This document shows, piece after piece, positions 1 through 5,808 of a stretch of 9,144 bases of DNA; the first letter of the stretch is position 1, and every line of letters begins with the position of its first letter. The notes below the pieces were generated by a model that saw only the letters and a program-made list of their open reading frames with translations, was not told where the DNA came from and did no database searches. A program made the translations under genes and the position numbers. This DNA is from Lachnospiraceae bacterium (GTDB lineage Bacteria; Bacillota; Clostridia; Lachnospirales; Lachnospiraceae), in NCBI GenBank assembly GCA_900767585.1, contig CAAFZP010000140.1, positions 1-9,144 of the forward strand, read 5' to 3'.

Positions 1-77
1 GCGTATGGCGTATACAGCCGTACAATGTAACTGAATATTTTTTTATATTTCGTGTCCAAAATTTGTTGACAAGTGCA

Positions 78-371
78 CCGGAAGCTGCTGGGAAGCAAGC
101 GGGTTTGGGGAAAATTGGTGGAACGGGAGAAACTCCCCAACCGGAAGCTGCTGGGAAGCAAGCGGGTTGGGGGAAAAGCTGGGAAACCGGAGAAATCCCC
201 CAACCGGAAGCTGTTGAGAAGCAAGCGGGTTGGGGGAAAAGTTGAAAAACCGGAGGAATTCCCCAACCGGAAGCTGCTGGGAAGCAAGCGGGTTGGGGGA
301 AAAGCTGGGAAACCGGAGAAATACCCCAATCGGAAACTGTTGGGAAGCAAGCAGGTTGGGGGAAACAGTGT
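78..371. repeat. 63-bp tandem repeat array, about 4.7 units
   Basis: Units begin at 78, 141, 204, 267 and 330, each starting CCGGAAGCTG (TCGGAAACTG in the last). The period is exactly 63 bp and the fifth unit breaks off near 371. Units 2 and 4 differ at one base; units 1, 3 and 5 are more diverged. Each junction carries an inverted repeat: GGTTGGGGG at 165-173 pairs perfectly with CCCCCAACC at 197-205, GGTTGGGG at 228-235 pairs with 261-268, and 291-298 pairs with 324-331 with one G-T wobble. The array is G-rich on the plus strand and flanked by AT-rich DNA. Because 63 is a multiple of 3, two frames stay open through much of it, but neither has a ribosome binding site. Function unknown. There are no unique spacers, so it is not CRISPR. 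Confidence 0.9.
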
Positions 372-418
372 AAAATTTTAAAATTTACTCAAAATCAAAG
401 TAAAAATAAAAGAGGGGG

Positions 419-447
419 TTGACAGCAGACGCATTATACGCTAACAT
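419..447 (+). promoter_or_regulatory. Promoter of the tetR gene
   Basis: A perfect -35 TTGACA (419-424) is followed, after 17 bp, by a -10-like TAACAT (442-447). A-rich tracts at 381-412 lie just upstream and could act as an UP element. The -10 overlaps the palindromic operator at 444-460, so a bound repressor would block RNA polymerase. The predicted transcript starts near 454, giving a leader of about 140 nt before the TetR start. Confidence 0.7.
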
Positions 448-460
448 AACAGTGTTATGT
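444..460. promoter_or_regulatory. Palindromic operator O1, probable TetR binding site
   Basis: ACATAACA-G-TGTTATGT is a perfect palindrome with 8-bp arms around a single central base, the typical form of a TetR-family half-site pair. It overlaps the -10 box of the tetR promoter. A near copy (O2) lies at 1261-1277 before the ABC operon. Over 443-462 against 1260-1279 the two sites share 18 of 20 bases. Binding by the adjacent regulator is inferred from this pairing. Confidence 0.75.
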
Positions 461-497
461 GAGGAGCCTCCTACAGGCGAAGCCTGTATTAGGATGG
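461..497 (+). repeat. GAA-loop hairpin module, copy 1
   Basis: A 37-nt module, 34/37 identical to the copy at 540-576. It contains ACAGGC-GAA-GCCTGT (473-487), whose core GCGAAGC is a sequence known to form an exceptionally stable DNA mini-hairpin. An outer stem CCTCC (467-471) pairs with GGAGG (496-500). The module sits in the predicted 5' leader of tetR, immediately after operator O1. Function unknown; it looks like a dispersed REP-like element, which only a genome search could show. Confidence 0.8.
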
Positions 498-509
498 AGG
501 CGACGACCT

Positions 510-532
510 GCCGCATCACGAAGTGATGGGGC
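510..532 (+). repeat. Central GAA-loop hairpin between the two modules
   Basis: CATCAC (514-519), GAA loop (520-522) and GTGATG (523-528) form a perfect 6-bp stem. It is extended by GCC (510-512) with GGC (530-532) across a G-G mismatch. It uses the same c-GAA-g closing loop as the flanking modules but a different stem sequence, so the whole 461-579 element is three hairpins in a row. Confidence 0.7.
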
Positions 533-539
533 GATACCC

Positions 540-576
540 GAGGAGCCGCCCACAGGCGAAGCCTGTATCAGGATGG
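540..576 (+). repeat. GAA-loop hairpin module, copy 2
   Basis: Second copy of the 37-nt module, differing from copy 1 at three bases. The inner hairpin ACAGGC-GAA-GCCTGT (552-566) is unchanged. In the outer stem the T469-A498 pair of copy 1 is replaced by G548-C577, so pairing is kept by a compensatory change (CGCC 547-550 with GGCG 575-578). The copy ends only about 20 nt before the likely TetR start codon and runs in frame into it. Confidence 0.8.
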
Positions 577-596
577 CGCGAAAAGGAGAGAGAAAA

Positions 597-1211
597 GTGG
601 AAAAGGAAACAAGGGAGTTGCTGTTGGCGAGTGCCAAGCAGGAATTCTTGGAAAAAGGATATCAGGGAGCCTCGCTTCGATCAATCTGTAAGAATGCAGG
701 GGTGACAACCGGTGCATTATATTTCTTCTTTCAGGATAAGGAAGATTTGTTTGCGGCAATTGTGGAGCCGGTTTTGGAGAAGCTAAAACATATGCTGCAA
801 CAGCATATGCGTCAGGAACTCATGGAACTGCAACAGCTTCCGGATGCAAGGGAAGATAACATGCAGGATGATATATTTGCAAGTACGCAGATCATCCATC
901 TTCTATATGCAAACTGTGATATGTTTACTTTGATTTTGACGAAGAGCCAGGGGTCTCGGTTTGAAAACTGCGTCGATGAATTCGTAGCAATTATGGAGAA
1001 TGGATATCAGATCTTTGCAGAGGAACAGGCGAAAGTGCTGGGCGTGGAACCACCGGATGAATATACGCTGCACTGGGTGGCACATGTACAGATCAATGCA
1101 TTTTCCCACTTGCTATTGCATGAAAAGGATGAGCAGAAGGCGTTGAAGCATATGGAGCAGATTATGAACTATCTGCTGGGCGGATGGAACGCCATGTTCC
1201 AAAAGCATTAA
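597..1211 (+). CDS. TetR/AcrR-family transcriptional regulator
   Basis: Predicted 204-residue DNA-binding repressor that probably controls itself and the ABC transporter downstream. The N-terminal TetR helix-turn-helix spans roughly residues 8-52, with the recognition segment around SICKNAGVTTGALYFFF (29-45) followed by the family-typical KEDLF. The rest is an all-helical ligand/dimer domain with no recognisable ligand signature. I chose GTG at 597 because GGAG (585-588) lies 8 nt upstream. An in-frame ATG at 573 would add eight residues but has no good ribosome binding site and falls inside a repeat module. The open frame continues further upstream through the hairpin repeats, which is probably accidental. 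Two matching palindromes at 444-460 and 1261-1277 are its likely operators. The inducer cannot be read from sequence. Confidence in the family is very high; in the exact start, moderate. Confidence 0.92.
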   Translation: MEKETRELLLASAKQEFLEKGYQGASLRSICKNAGVTTGALYFFFQDKEDLFAAIVEPVLEKLKHMLQQHMRQELMELQQLPDAREDNMQDDIFASTQIIHLLYANCDMFTLILTKSQGSRFENCVDEFVAIMENGYQIFAEEQAKVLGVEPPDEYTLHWVAHVQINAFSHLLLHEKDEQKALKHMEQIMNYLLGGWNAMFQKH

Positions 1212-1216
1212 ATAAC

Positions 1217-1249
1217 AAAAGCTATGTACACACATGCACATAGCTTTTT
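1217..1249 (+). terminator. Rho-independent terminator after tetR
   Basis: AAAAGCTATGT (1217-1227) and ACATAGCTTTT (1238-1248) form a perfect 11-bp stem with a 10-nt loop, followed by T-rich sequence. It begins 5 nt after the TetR stop codon. It separates tetR from the ABC operon, which therefore needs its own promoter. Confidence 0.85.
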
Positions 1250-1275
1250 ATAAGGCAAAAACATAACAATGTTAT
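1247..1275 (+). promoter_or_regulatory. Weak candidate promoter of the ABC transporter operon
   Basis: TTTATA (1247-1252) and TGTTAT (1270-1275) are 17 bp apart and overlap the terminator end and operator O2. Both boxes match the consensus only partly. I propose it because a promoter is needed between the tetR terminator and the gene at 1308, and because this placement would put O2 on the -10 as in the tetR promoter. Confidence 0.35.
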
Positions 1276-1277
1276 CT
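1261..1277. promoter_or_regulatory. Palindromic operator O2, probable TetR binding site
   Basis: ACATAACA-A-TGTTATCT matches O1 (444-460) at 15 of 17 positions; the differences are the central base and one outer base. It lies between the tetR terminator and the ribosome binding site of the ABC ATPase gene, where bound repressor would silence the transporter operon. Confidence 0.75.
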
Positions 1278-1307
1278 GAAAGAAAAAACACAAGGAGGAT
1301 CAAAAGG

Positions 1308-2009
1308 ATGTATGTAGAGGTATCAGATGTGAAGAAAAGCTACGGAGAGGGTGGCAGCTATATGCAGGTGTTGAAAGGCGTGTCGGTTGGCATTGAGAAG
1401 GGAAAGATGTGTGTGATTCAGGGAACGAGTGGTTCCGGTAAATCCACATTGCTAAACTGTATCGGTGGACTGGATGTGGTAGATTCCGGTTCGATTCAGG
1501 TCGACGGACAGGAGATGGTAGGACTTAAGATGGATGCGCTCTCTGATTATCGTAGAGATTATCTTGGATTTATCTTCCAGTTTTACAATCTGGTCCCGAA
1601 TCTTACGGTGCGCGAGAACATTCAGGTGTGTGAGTATCTGACCAATCAGCCACTGGATATGGATGAGCTTCTGGATGTGCTTGGACTCACCGAGCATCAG
1701 AACAAATTTCCATCCCAGTTGTCCGGTGGGCAACAGCAGCGTTGTGCAATAGCCCGTGCACTCATCAAGAATCCGAAGCTTCTGCTCTGCGATGAGCCAA
1801 CCGGAGCGCTGGATTCGAGAACTTCCCGGGATATCCTCATTTTGTTAGAGAAGATCAATGCGCAGTATGGTACAACGATGATCATCGTCACACATAACAA
1901 TGCAATCAAGGATATGGTTGATCAGGTGATCGTTCTGAAGGATGGGCAGATTAAGAAGAATTACTACAACGAGACGAAGGTGCCGGCAGCAGAATTGGAG
2001 GATTTGTAA
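1308..2009 (+). CDS. ABC transporter ATP-binding protein (LolD/MacB type)
   Basis: A 233-residue ATPase that powers the FtsX-type permease encoded immediately downstream, acting on the cytoplasmic face of the membrane. All nucleotide-binding motifs are intact: Walker A GTSGSGKST (39-47), Q-loop glutamine 91, signature LSGGQQQR (138-145), Walker B LLLCDE (158-163) with catalytic glutamate 163, D-loop ALD (167-169) and switch histidine 196. Length and motif spacing fit the LolD/MacB/FtsE group that pairs with FtsX-domain permeases. ATG 1308 is chosen because AAGGAGG (1292-1298) is well placed before it; an ATG at 1269 in the same frame lies inside operator O2 and lacks a ribosome binding site. 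The stop codon is one base before the permease ATG, so the two are co-translated. Substrate unknown; a peptide, antimicrobial or lipid-like molecule is plausible for the family. Confidence 0.95.
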   Translation: MYVEVSDVKKSYGEGGSYMQVLKGVSVGIEKGKMCVIQGTSGSGKSTLLNCIGGLDVVDSGSIQVDGQEMVGLKMDALSDYRRDYLGFIFQFYNLVPNLTVRENIQVCEYLTNQPLDMDELLDVLGLTEHQNKFPSQLSGGQQQRCAIARALIKNPKLLLCDEPTGALDSRTSRDILILLEKINAQYGTTMIIVTHNNAIKDMVDQVIVLKDGQIKKNYYNETKVPAAELEDL

Positions 2010-2010
2010 G

Positions 2011-4740
2011 ATGCAGAAAGTATTACGCAAACGAATTTTCAGAGATTTCAAAGAGAATCTGCCGCGCTATCTGGCACTCGCATTTTTGCTGATTCTCAGT
2101 ATGTATATGGTTGTGAGTGTTGTTGGAGCAGCAGAGACAGTTATGCGTGGCACAACAACCGAGGCAAAGAAGCAGAACGTCGAAGATGGTCAGTTTTCCC
2201 TCTTTGTTCCGATGAAGGAGAGTGAGTGGGACGCATTGACGGATAAGGGAATTACATTGGAGAAAATGTTTTTCTTAGATTATGATGTCGATGGGGATAA
2301 GACACTTCGTGTGTTCAAGAATCGTACCAAAATCGACACGATTGCGATTCATGCGGGCAAGCTCGCACAGGCAGACGATGAGCTTGTGCTTGAGCGGCAA
2401 TATGCGGAGAAAAATGATATACACGTAGGAGATACAATTGTTCTTGGTGACCGTACATATAAAGTAAGCGGTATCGGCACGGTGCCGGATTACGACAGTC
2501 CATTGAAATCACTCGGCGACACAGGATGTGACAGTCTGAACTTCGGTCTGGCATTTGTGACAGATGAGGCGTACACGACACTTCAGGAGGAAGGCAAGAG
2601 TGAGAAGTCCGAGGAATATTATTATGCATACAAGTTAAATGATGCGATGACCGATGACGAGTTAAAGGCAGAGTTAAAGAAGCTCTCCTTCTCCTCCGAC
2701 GATGTGGATGATGCATATTTTCAGGAGTATTGGGACCGGACGCTCGGCAGGGAAGAGGAATTTCGTGATGGAATTAACGAGCTTGCCGATGGGGCAAAGG
2801 AGCTTGCGGATGGATTGTCAGAGCTGACAGATAATAATCACGATCTCCAAAAAGCATCCGACCAGATATTTGCAACCTATCTCGAACAGGCAAACAGTAA
2901 GCTCTCTGCCTACGGAGTTGAGACTTTGACCGCAGATAATTTCGAGGAAGTATTAGATAAGCAGATTCGGTCCACAAACAATGCAATGCTGCAGCTTGGG
3001 CTTGTGAATGCGAAGAGCGAATTGCAGAAGCTGAAAGCATTTTCGGATGGTATCTATGAATATACAGATGGTACTGCGGACGCAGCCGATGGTGCAGCTG
3101 ATGTACAAGATGGCGTGCAGGAATTAAAGGATGAGACAGAGAATATGCTCGATGAGATATTCAATGCTGATGCGAATAATCTGCTGTCCTTCGTAACTGC
3201 AGAGGACAATGTGCGTATCCATGCAGCCGGTGATGATGTGGAGATGAACAAGACAATCGGTATGATTGCCGGCGTTTTGCTCCTGGTGCTGATTGCTTAT
3301 GTGCTTTCTGTATTCGTGGTACATTCCATCGATCAGGAGAGCGCTGTGATCGGAGCCCTCTATGCACTCGGTGTAAAGCGAAAGGATCTGATGAGGCATT
3401 ACATCCTGCTTCCGACCTTGATTTCCCTGATCGGAGGTGCGATTGGAACAGCACTTGCTTACACAAAGATTGGCGTGTGGTACCAGATGCAGGATGCATA
3501 TAATTATTATTCCCTGCCGGATATAGCGGTACAGATACTGCCATATACAATCGTATATGGTGTTGCAATTCCGCCAATCATATGTCTGGTCGTGACAAGT
3601 CTTGTTATCCGCAAGCGCCTGTCCCGTCCAGTATTGACATTGCTTAAAAATGAGCAGAAGGCTGCAAAGGGCAAGGATGTGAAGCTTGGCAACATGAAGT
3701 TTATGAAGCTGTTCCGTATCCGCCAGATCCTGCGTGAGAGACGGACTGCACTTACCGTTGTATTCGGTATGTTTGTCAGTATCCTGCTGCTCGTTATGTC
3801 AATGGAAATCTATGTATACTGTCGTGCTGTACAGGATGATTATGTCGCAGATACAAAATTTGAATATATGTATACCTATAAATATCCGGGCGAGGAAGTA
3901 CCGGATGGCGGCTACGAAGCTTATGCCAAGACGTTGAAGAAGGAAATCTATGGATATAACTTTGATGTGACCGTGCTTGGTATCAAGGAGAACAATCCGT
4001 TCTTTGATGTGACACTTTCCGATTCGGCAGACAAGGTAACAATCAGCTCATCTATTTCTTACAAATATGGATTGAAAAAGGGGGATGTGATCACCCTGAA
4101 GGATGAGGAAGACGGAAAGATCTACGCATTTGAGATCGAGGCAGTGACACAGTATGCGCCAAGCTTTATGGTGTTCCTTCCATATGACAAGGCACTTGAC
4201 TTGTTCGGTGAGCAGGATGATTATTATAATGTCGTATTTGCCGATCATGATCTGGGTGTGGAAAGTGGACGTCTGTATTCGACGTTGACACGTGACGATG
4301 TGAAGAAAGCAGCCGGAATCTTCTCTGACCAGATGCGTTCGATGATTGTTACGATCGGCGCGGTATCTGCCCTGATCTTTGCGATTGTCCTGTATCTGAT
4401 GATGAAGGTTATGATCGATCGTTCTTCGTTCAGCATTGCGCTGATCAAGATCTTCGGTTACCGGAATAAAGAAGTCAAGAAGATGTATTTGGATGGAAAC
4501 TTCTATATTGTTTTGATGGGTGCACTTGTTTCGATTCCACTTTCTAAGGTACTGCTTGATGCGGCGTACGAGCCGCAGTTCGTACCGAATATTGCGTGTG
4601 GCGTCGACAAGTCCTTCCCGGTATGGCTGTATCTGGCAATGTTCGCAGGTGTGCTTGTATTGTATTTCATTATCAATCATTTACTTGTGCGGAAGATCAA
4701 GCAGATGTTACCGGCCGAAGTGCTGAAGAATCGCGAGTAA
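2011..4740 (+). CDS. FtsX-like ABC transporter permease with DG-heptad extracytoplasmic domain
   Basis: A 909-residue membrane subunit partnering the ATPase at 1308-2009. GGAGG (1997-2001) lies 9 nt before ATG 2011. Predicted membrane segments are near 20-40, 416-437, 464-484, 512-533, 581-601, 778-798, 831-850 and 872-892, giving two FtsX-type domains. Coupling-helix-like sequence follows segment 2 (EsaviGALYALGVKRKDL, about 443-460). The large first external domain (about 41-415) contains seven-residue repeats beginning with Asp-Gly at 253, 260 and 267, and again at 346, 353, 360 and 367. These probably form two arms of an antiparallel coiled-coil hairpin, as in YhgE/Pip and some MMPL proteins. 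The second external domain is about 602-777. This is the long FtsX architecture of MacB-like mechanotransmission systems rather than a channel importer. Regulation is presumably through O2. Substrate unknown. Confidence 0.92.
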   Translation: MQKVLRKRIFRDFKENLPRYLALAFLLILSMYMVVSVVGAAETVMRGTTTEAKKQNVEDGQFSLFVPMKESEWDALTDKGITLEKMFFLDYDVDGDKTLRVFKNRTKIDTIAIHAGKLAQADDELVLERQYAEKNDIHVGDTIVLGDRTYKVSGIGTVPDYDSPLKSLGDTGCDSLNFGLAFVTDEAYTTLQEEGKSEKSEEYYYAYKLNDAMTDDELKAELKKLSFSSDDVDDAYFQEYWDRTLGREEEFRDGINELADGAKELADGLSELTDNNHDLQKASDQIFATYLEQANSKLSAYGVETLTADNFEEVLDKQIRSTNNAMLQLGLVNAKSELQKLKAFSDGIYEYTDGTADAADGAADVQDGVQELKDETENMLDEIFNADANNLLSFVTAEDNVRIHAAGDDVEMNKTIGMIAGVLLLVLIAYVLSVFVVHSIDQESAVIGALYALGVKRKDLMRHYILLPTLISLIGGAIGTALAYTKIGVWYQMQDAYNYYSLPDIAVQILPYTIVYGVAIPPIICLVVTSLVIRKRLSRPVLTLLKNEQKAAKGKDVKLGNMKFMKLFRIRQILRERRTALTVVFGMFVSILLLVMSMEIYVYCRAVQDDYVADTKFEYMYTYKYPGEEVPDGGYEAYAKTLKKEIYGYNFDVTVLGIKENNPFFDVTLSDSADKVTISSSISYKYGLKKGDVITLKDEEDGKIYAFEIEAVTQYAPSFMVFLPYDKALDLFGEQDDYYNVVFADHDLGVESGRLYSTLTRDDVKKAAGIFSDQMRSMIVTIGAVSALIFAIVLYLMMKVMIDRSSFSIALIKIFGYRNKEVKKMYLDGNFYIVLMGALVSIPLSKVLLDAAYEPQFVPNIACGVDKSFPVWLYLAMFAGVLVLYFIINHLLVRKIKQMLPAEVLKNRE

Positions 4741-4746
4741 AATGAT

Positions 4747-4788
4747 AAAAAAACGCATGTATCCCCATTGAGAAGCATGCGTTTTTTT
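4747..4788 (+). terminator. Rho-independent terminator after the permease gene
   Basis: An A-run followed by CGCATG (4754-4759) pairs with CATGCG (4776-4781) followed by seven Ts; the A and T runs extend the stem, so it could also work in the opposite direction. It starts 6 nt after the permease stop. Its loop holds the -35 box of the next promoter. Confidence 0.85.
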
Positions 4789-4796
4789 GGTACAAT
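4768..4796 (+). promoter_or_regulatory. Promoter of the SDR gene, embedded in the terminator
   Basis: TTGAGA (4768-4773) and TACAAT (4791-4796) each match the consensus at 5 of 6 positions with exactly 17 bp between them. The -35 lies in the terminator loop and the 3' stem forms most of the spacer, so termination of the ABC operon and initiation of the SDR gene share the same DNA. Confidence 0.65.
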
Positions 4797-4834
4797 ATAC
4801 ATATCTGAATTATGATACGAAAGGGGATTATGAC

Positions 4835-5635
4835 ATGGGATTTTTAGAAGGTAAAGTAGCAATTATCACAGGTGGCGGACACGCGGTTTTGAGCGACGGA
4901 AGCTGCGGTTCGATTGGATATGGAATCGCAACTGCCTATGCGAAGGAAGGTGCAAACCTTGTCCTGACCGGACGGAACGTGCAGAAACTTGACGATGCAA
5001 AAGAAGAAATCGAACGCAAATATGGCGTGAAGGTGCTTCCGGTACAGGCGGATGTAAGCGCCGGCTCTGACAATGAGGCAGTCGTAGCAAATGTTGTAAA
5101 GCAGACGATCGATACATTTGGAAGAATCGATGTGCTGATCAACAATGCGCAGGCTTCTGCTTCCGGTGTGACGATCGCCGATCATACAACCGCACAGTTT
5201 GACCTTGCGATTTATTCCGGATTGTATGCGGCATTTTATTATATGAAAGCATGCTATCCATATCTGAAGGAGACGAAGGGCTCCGTGATCAATTTCGCAT
5301 CGGGCGCCGGCTTGTTCGGAAACTTCGGACAGTGCGCTTACGCTGCAGCGAAGGAAGGCATCCGTGGACTGACAAGAGTCGCAGCAACCGAGTGGGCTGC
5401 CGATGGCATCAATGCGAATGTCGTATGTCCGCTTGCATGGACCGCACAGCTTGAGAATTTCGAGAAAGCATATCCGGACGCATTCAAGGCGAATGTCCAC
5501 ACACCACCGATGGGACATTTCGGTGATGTAGAAAAGGAAATCGGCCGTGTCTGCGTACAGCTTGCGTCCCCAGACTTCAAGTATATGAGCGGTGAGACAC
5601 TGACATTAGAGGGCGCGCTTGGCCAGAGACCGTAA
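4835..5635 (+). CDS. Short-chain dehydrogenase/reductase (SDR family)
   Basis: A 266-residue cytoplasmic NAD(P)-dependent oxidoreductase of classical SDR length. The Rossmann start has TGGG (12-15), but a roughly nine-residue insert separates it from SIGYGIA (26-32), which takes the place of the usual GIG. The stretch resembles the arrangement in enoyl reductases such as FabI, although the rest is classical SDR. NNAQ (103-106) replaces the common NNAG. The catalytic residues fit Ser156, Tyr169 and Lys173 (YAAAK), with Ser-Tyr spacing of 13. The C-terminal SGETLTLEG matches the usual SDR ending (sGxxlxvdGG). The start is ATG 4835, with AAGGGGA ending 8 nt upstream. It is transcribed from its own promoter. 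The next gene begins about 90 nt later with another promoter and no clear terminator between. Substrate cannot be assigned. Confidence 0.92.
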   Translation: MGFLEGKVAIITGGGHAVLSDGSCGSIGYGIATAYAKEGANLVLTGRNVQKLDDAKEEIERKYGVKVLPVQADVSAGSDNEAVVANVVKQTIDTFGRIDVLINNAQASASGVTIADHTTAQFDLAIYSGLYAAFYYMKACYPYLKETKGSVINFASGAGLFGNFGQCAYAAAKEGIRGLTRVAATEWAADGINANVVCPLAWTAQLENFEKAYPDAFKANVHTPPMGHFGDVEKEIGRVCVQLASPDFKYMSGETLTLEGALGQRP

Positions 5636-5660
5636 GCGGTTAAAAAAAGTAAAATAGAAA

Positions 5661-5689
5661 TTGACAGTTGCCACATAATTCGCTATGAT
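5661..5689 (+). promoter_or_regulatory. Strong promoter of the decarboxylase beta-subunit gene
   Basis: A perfect -35 TTGACA (5661-5666), a 17-bp spacer and TATGAT (5684-5689, 5/6) lie 26 nt after the SDR stop codon. The leader to the Shine-Dalgarno at 5716-5721 is short, about 20 nt. Confidence 0.75.
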
Positions 5690-5727
5690 TTGTCATTGAA
5701 GAAACGAGTTCCAACGAGGAGTTAAGT

Positions 5728-5808
5728 ATGAGACGATGTGCAGATCACAAGCGAATTATTGTGGCAATTTTAATTGCAGCCTTAAGTATTCTGTGCGCAG
5801 TATCTTAG
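5728..5808 (+). CDS. 26-residue hydrophobic ORF at the decarboxylase start (leader peptide or frameshifted N-terminus)
   Basis: GAGGAG (5716-5721) lies 6 nt before ATG 5728, the best initiation site in this region. The ORF encodes a basic N-terminus (MRRCADHKR) and a hydrophobic stretch (IIVAILIAALSILCAV), then stops at TAG 5806-5808. It overlaps the first codons of the beta-subunit frame, which lies one base back. Two readings are possible. It may be a small leader or membrane peptide translationally coupled to the downstream gene. Or it may be the true N-terminus of the decarboxylase, disconnected by loss of one base (or gain of two) in the genome or assembly. Its hydrophobic helix would join smoothly to the ILDLFQGIG of the next frame, which favours the second reading. 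No canonical X-XXY-YYZ slippery heptamer was found. Confidence 0.45.
   Translation: MRRCADHKRIIVAILIAALSILCAVS

Noticed and set aside
1..77. Possible end of an upstream gene or terminator
   Set aside because: No supported coding frame, stem-loop with T-run, or RNA gene could be recognised in this short AT-rich stretch.
78..371. CRISPR array
   Set aside because: The 63-bp units abut directly with no unique spacers, and no cas gene is present.
73..381. An open frame of about 102 codons through the tandem repeats, encoding a basic 21-residue repeat (RKLLGSKRVGGK...)
   Set aside because: GTG start with no ribosome binding site; a second frame is also largely open because the period is a multiple of three and the DNA is G-rich. 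No silent-site bias is evident between units, so it is most likely non-coding.
459..596. TetR protein starting at GTG 459 (250 residues)
   Set aside because: The extra 46 residues come from translated hairpin repeats, are not TetR-like, and lack a ribosome binding site; GTG 597 has one.
1269..1307. ABC ATPase starting at ATG 1269
   Set aside because: That ATG is inside the palindromic operator; AAGGAGG sits correctly before ATG 1308, where the usual ABC N-terminus begins.
4048..4680. A 210-codon minus-strand open frame inside the permease gene
   Set aside because: It is the antisense of a confidently identified coding region, its product is low-complexity His/Arg-rich, and it has no family resemblance.
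4844..5518. A 224-codon minus-strand open frame inside the SDR gene
   Set aside because: It is antisense to a complete SDR with intact catalytic motifs; the product is Cys/Arg-rich and unrecognisable.
5662..5695. TGACA...TGTCA inverted repeat around the decarboxylase promoter as an operator
   Set aside because: The arms are only 5 bp and widely separated, and one arm is simply the -35 box.
5770..5808. Programmed -1 ribosomal frameshift linking the 26-residue ORF to the decarboxylase
   Set aside because: The right direction of shift, but no X-XXY-YYZ slippery heptamer in the correct phase and no clear downstream stimulatory structure. A mutation, assembly error or coupling is simpler.
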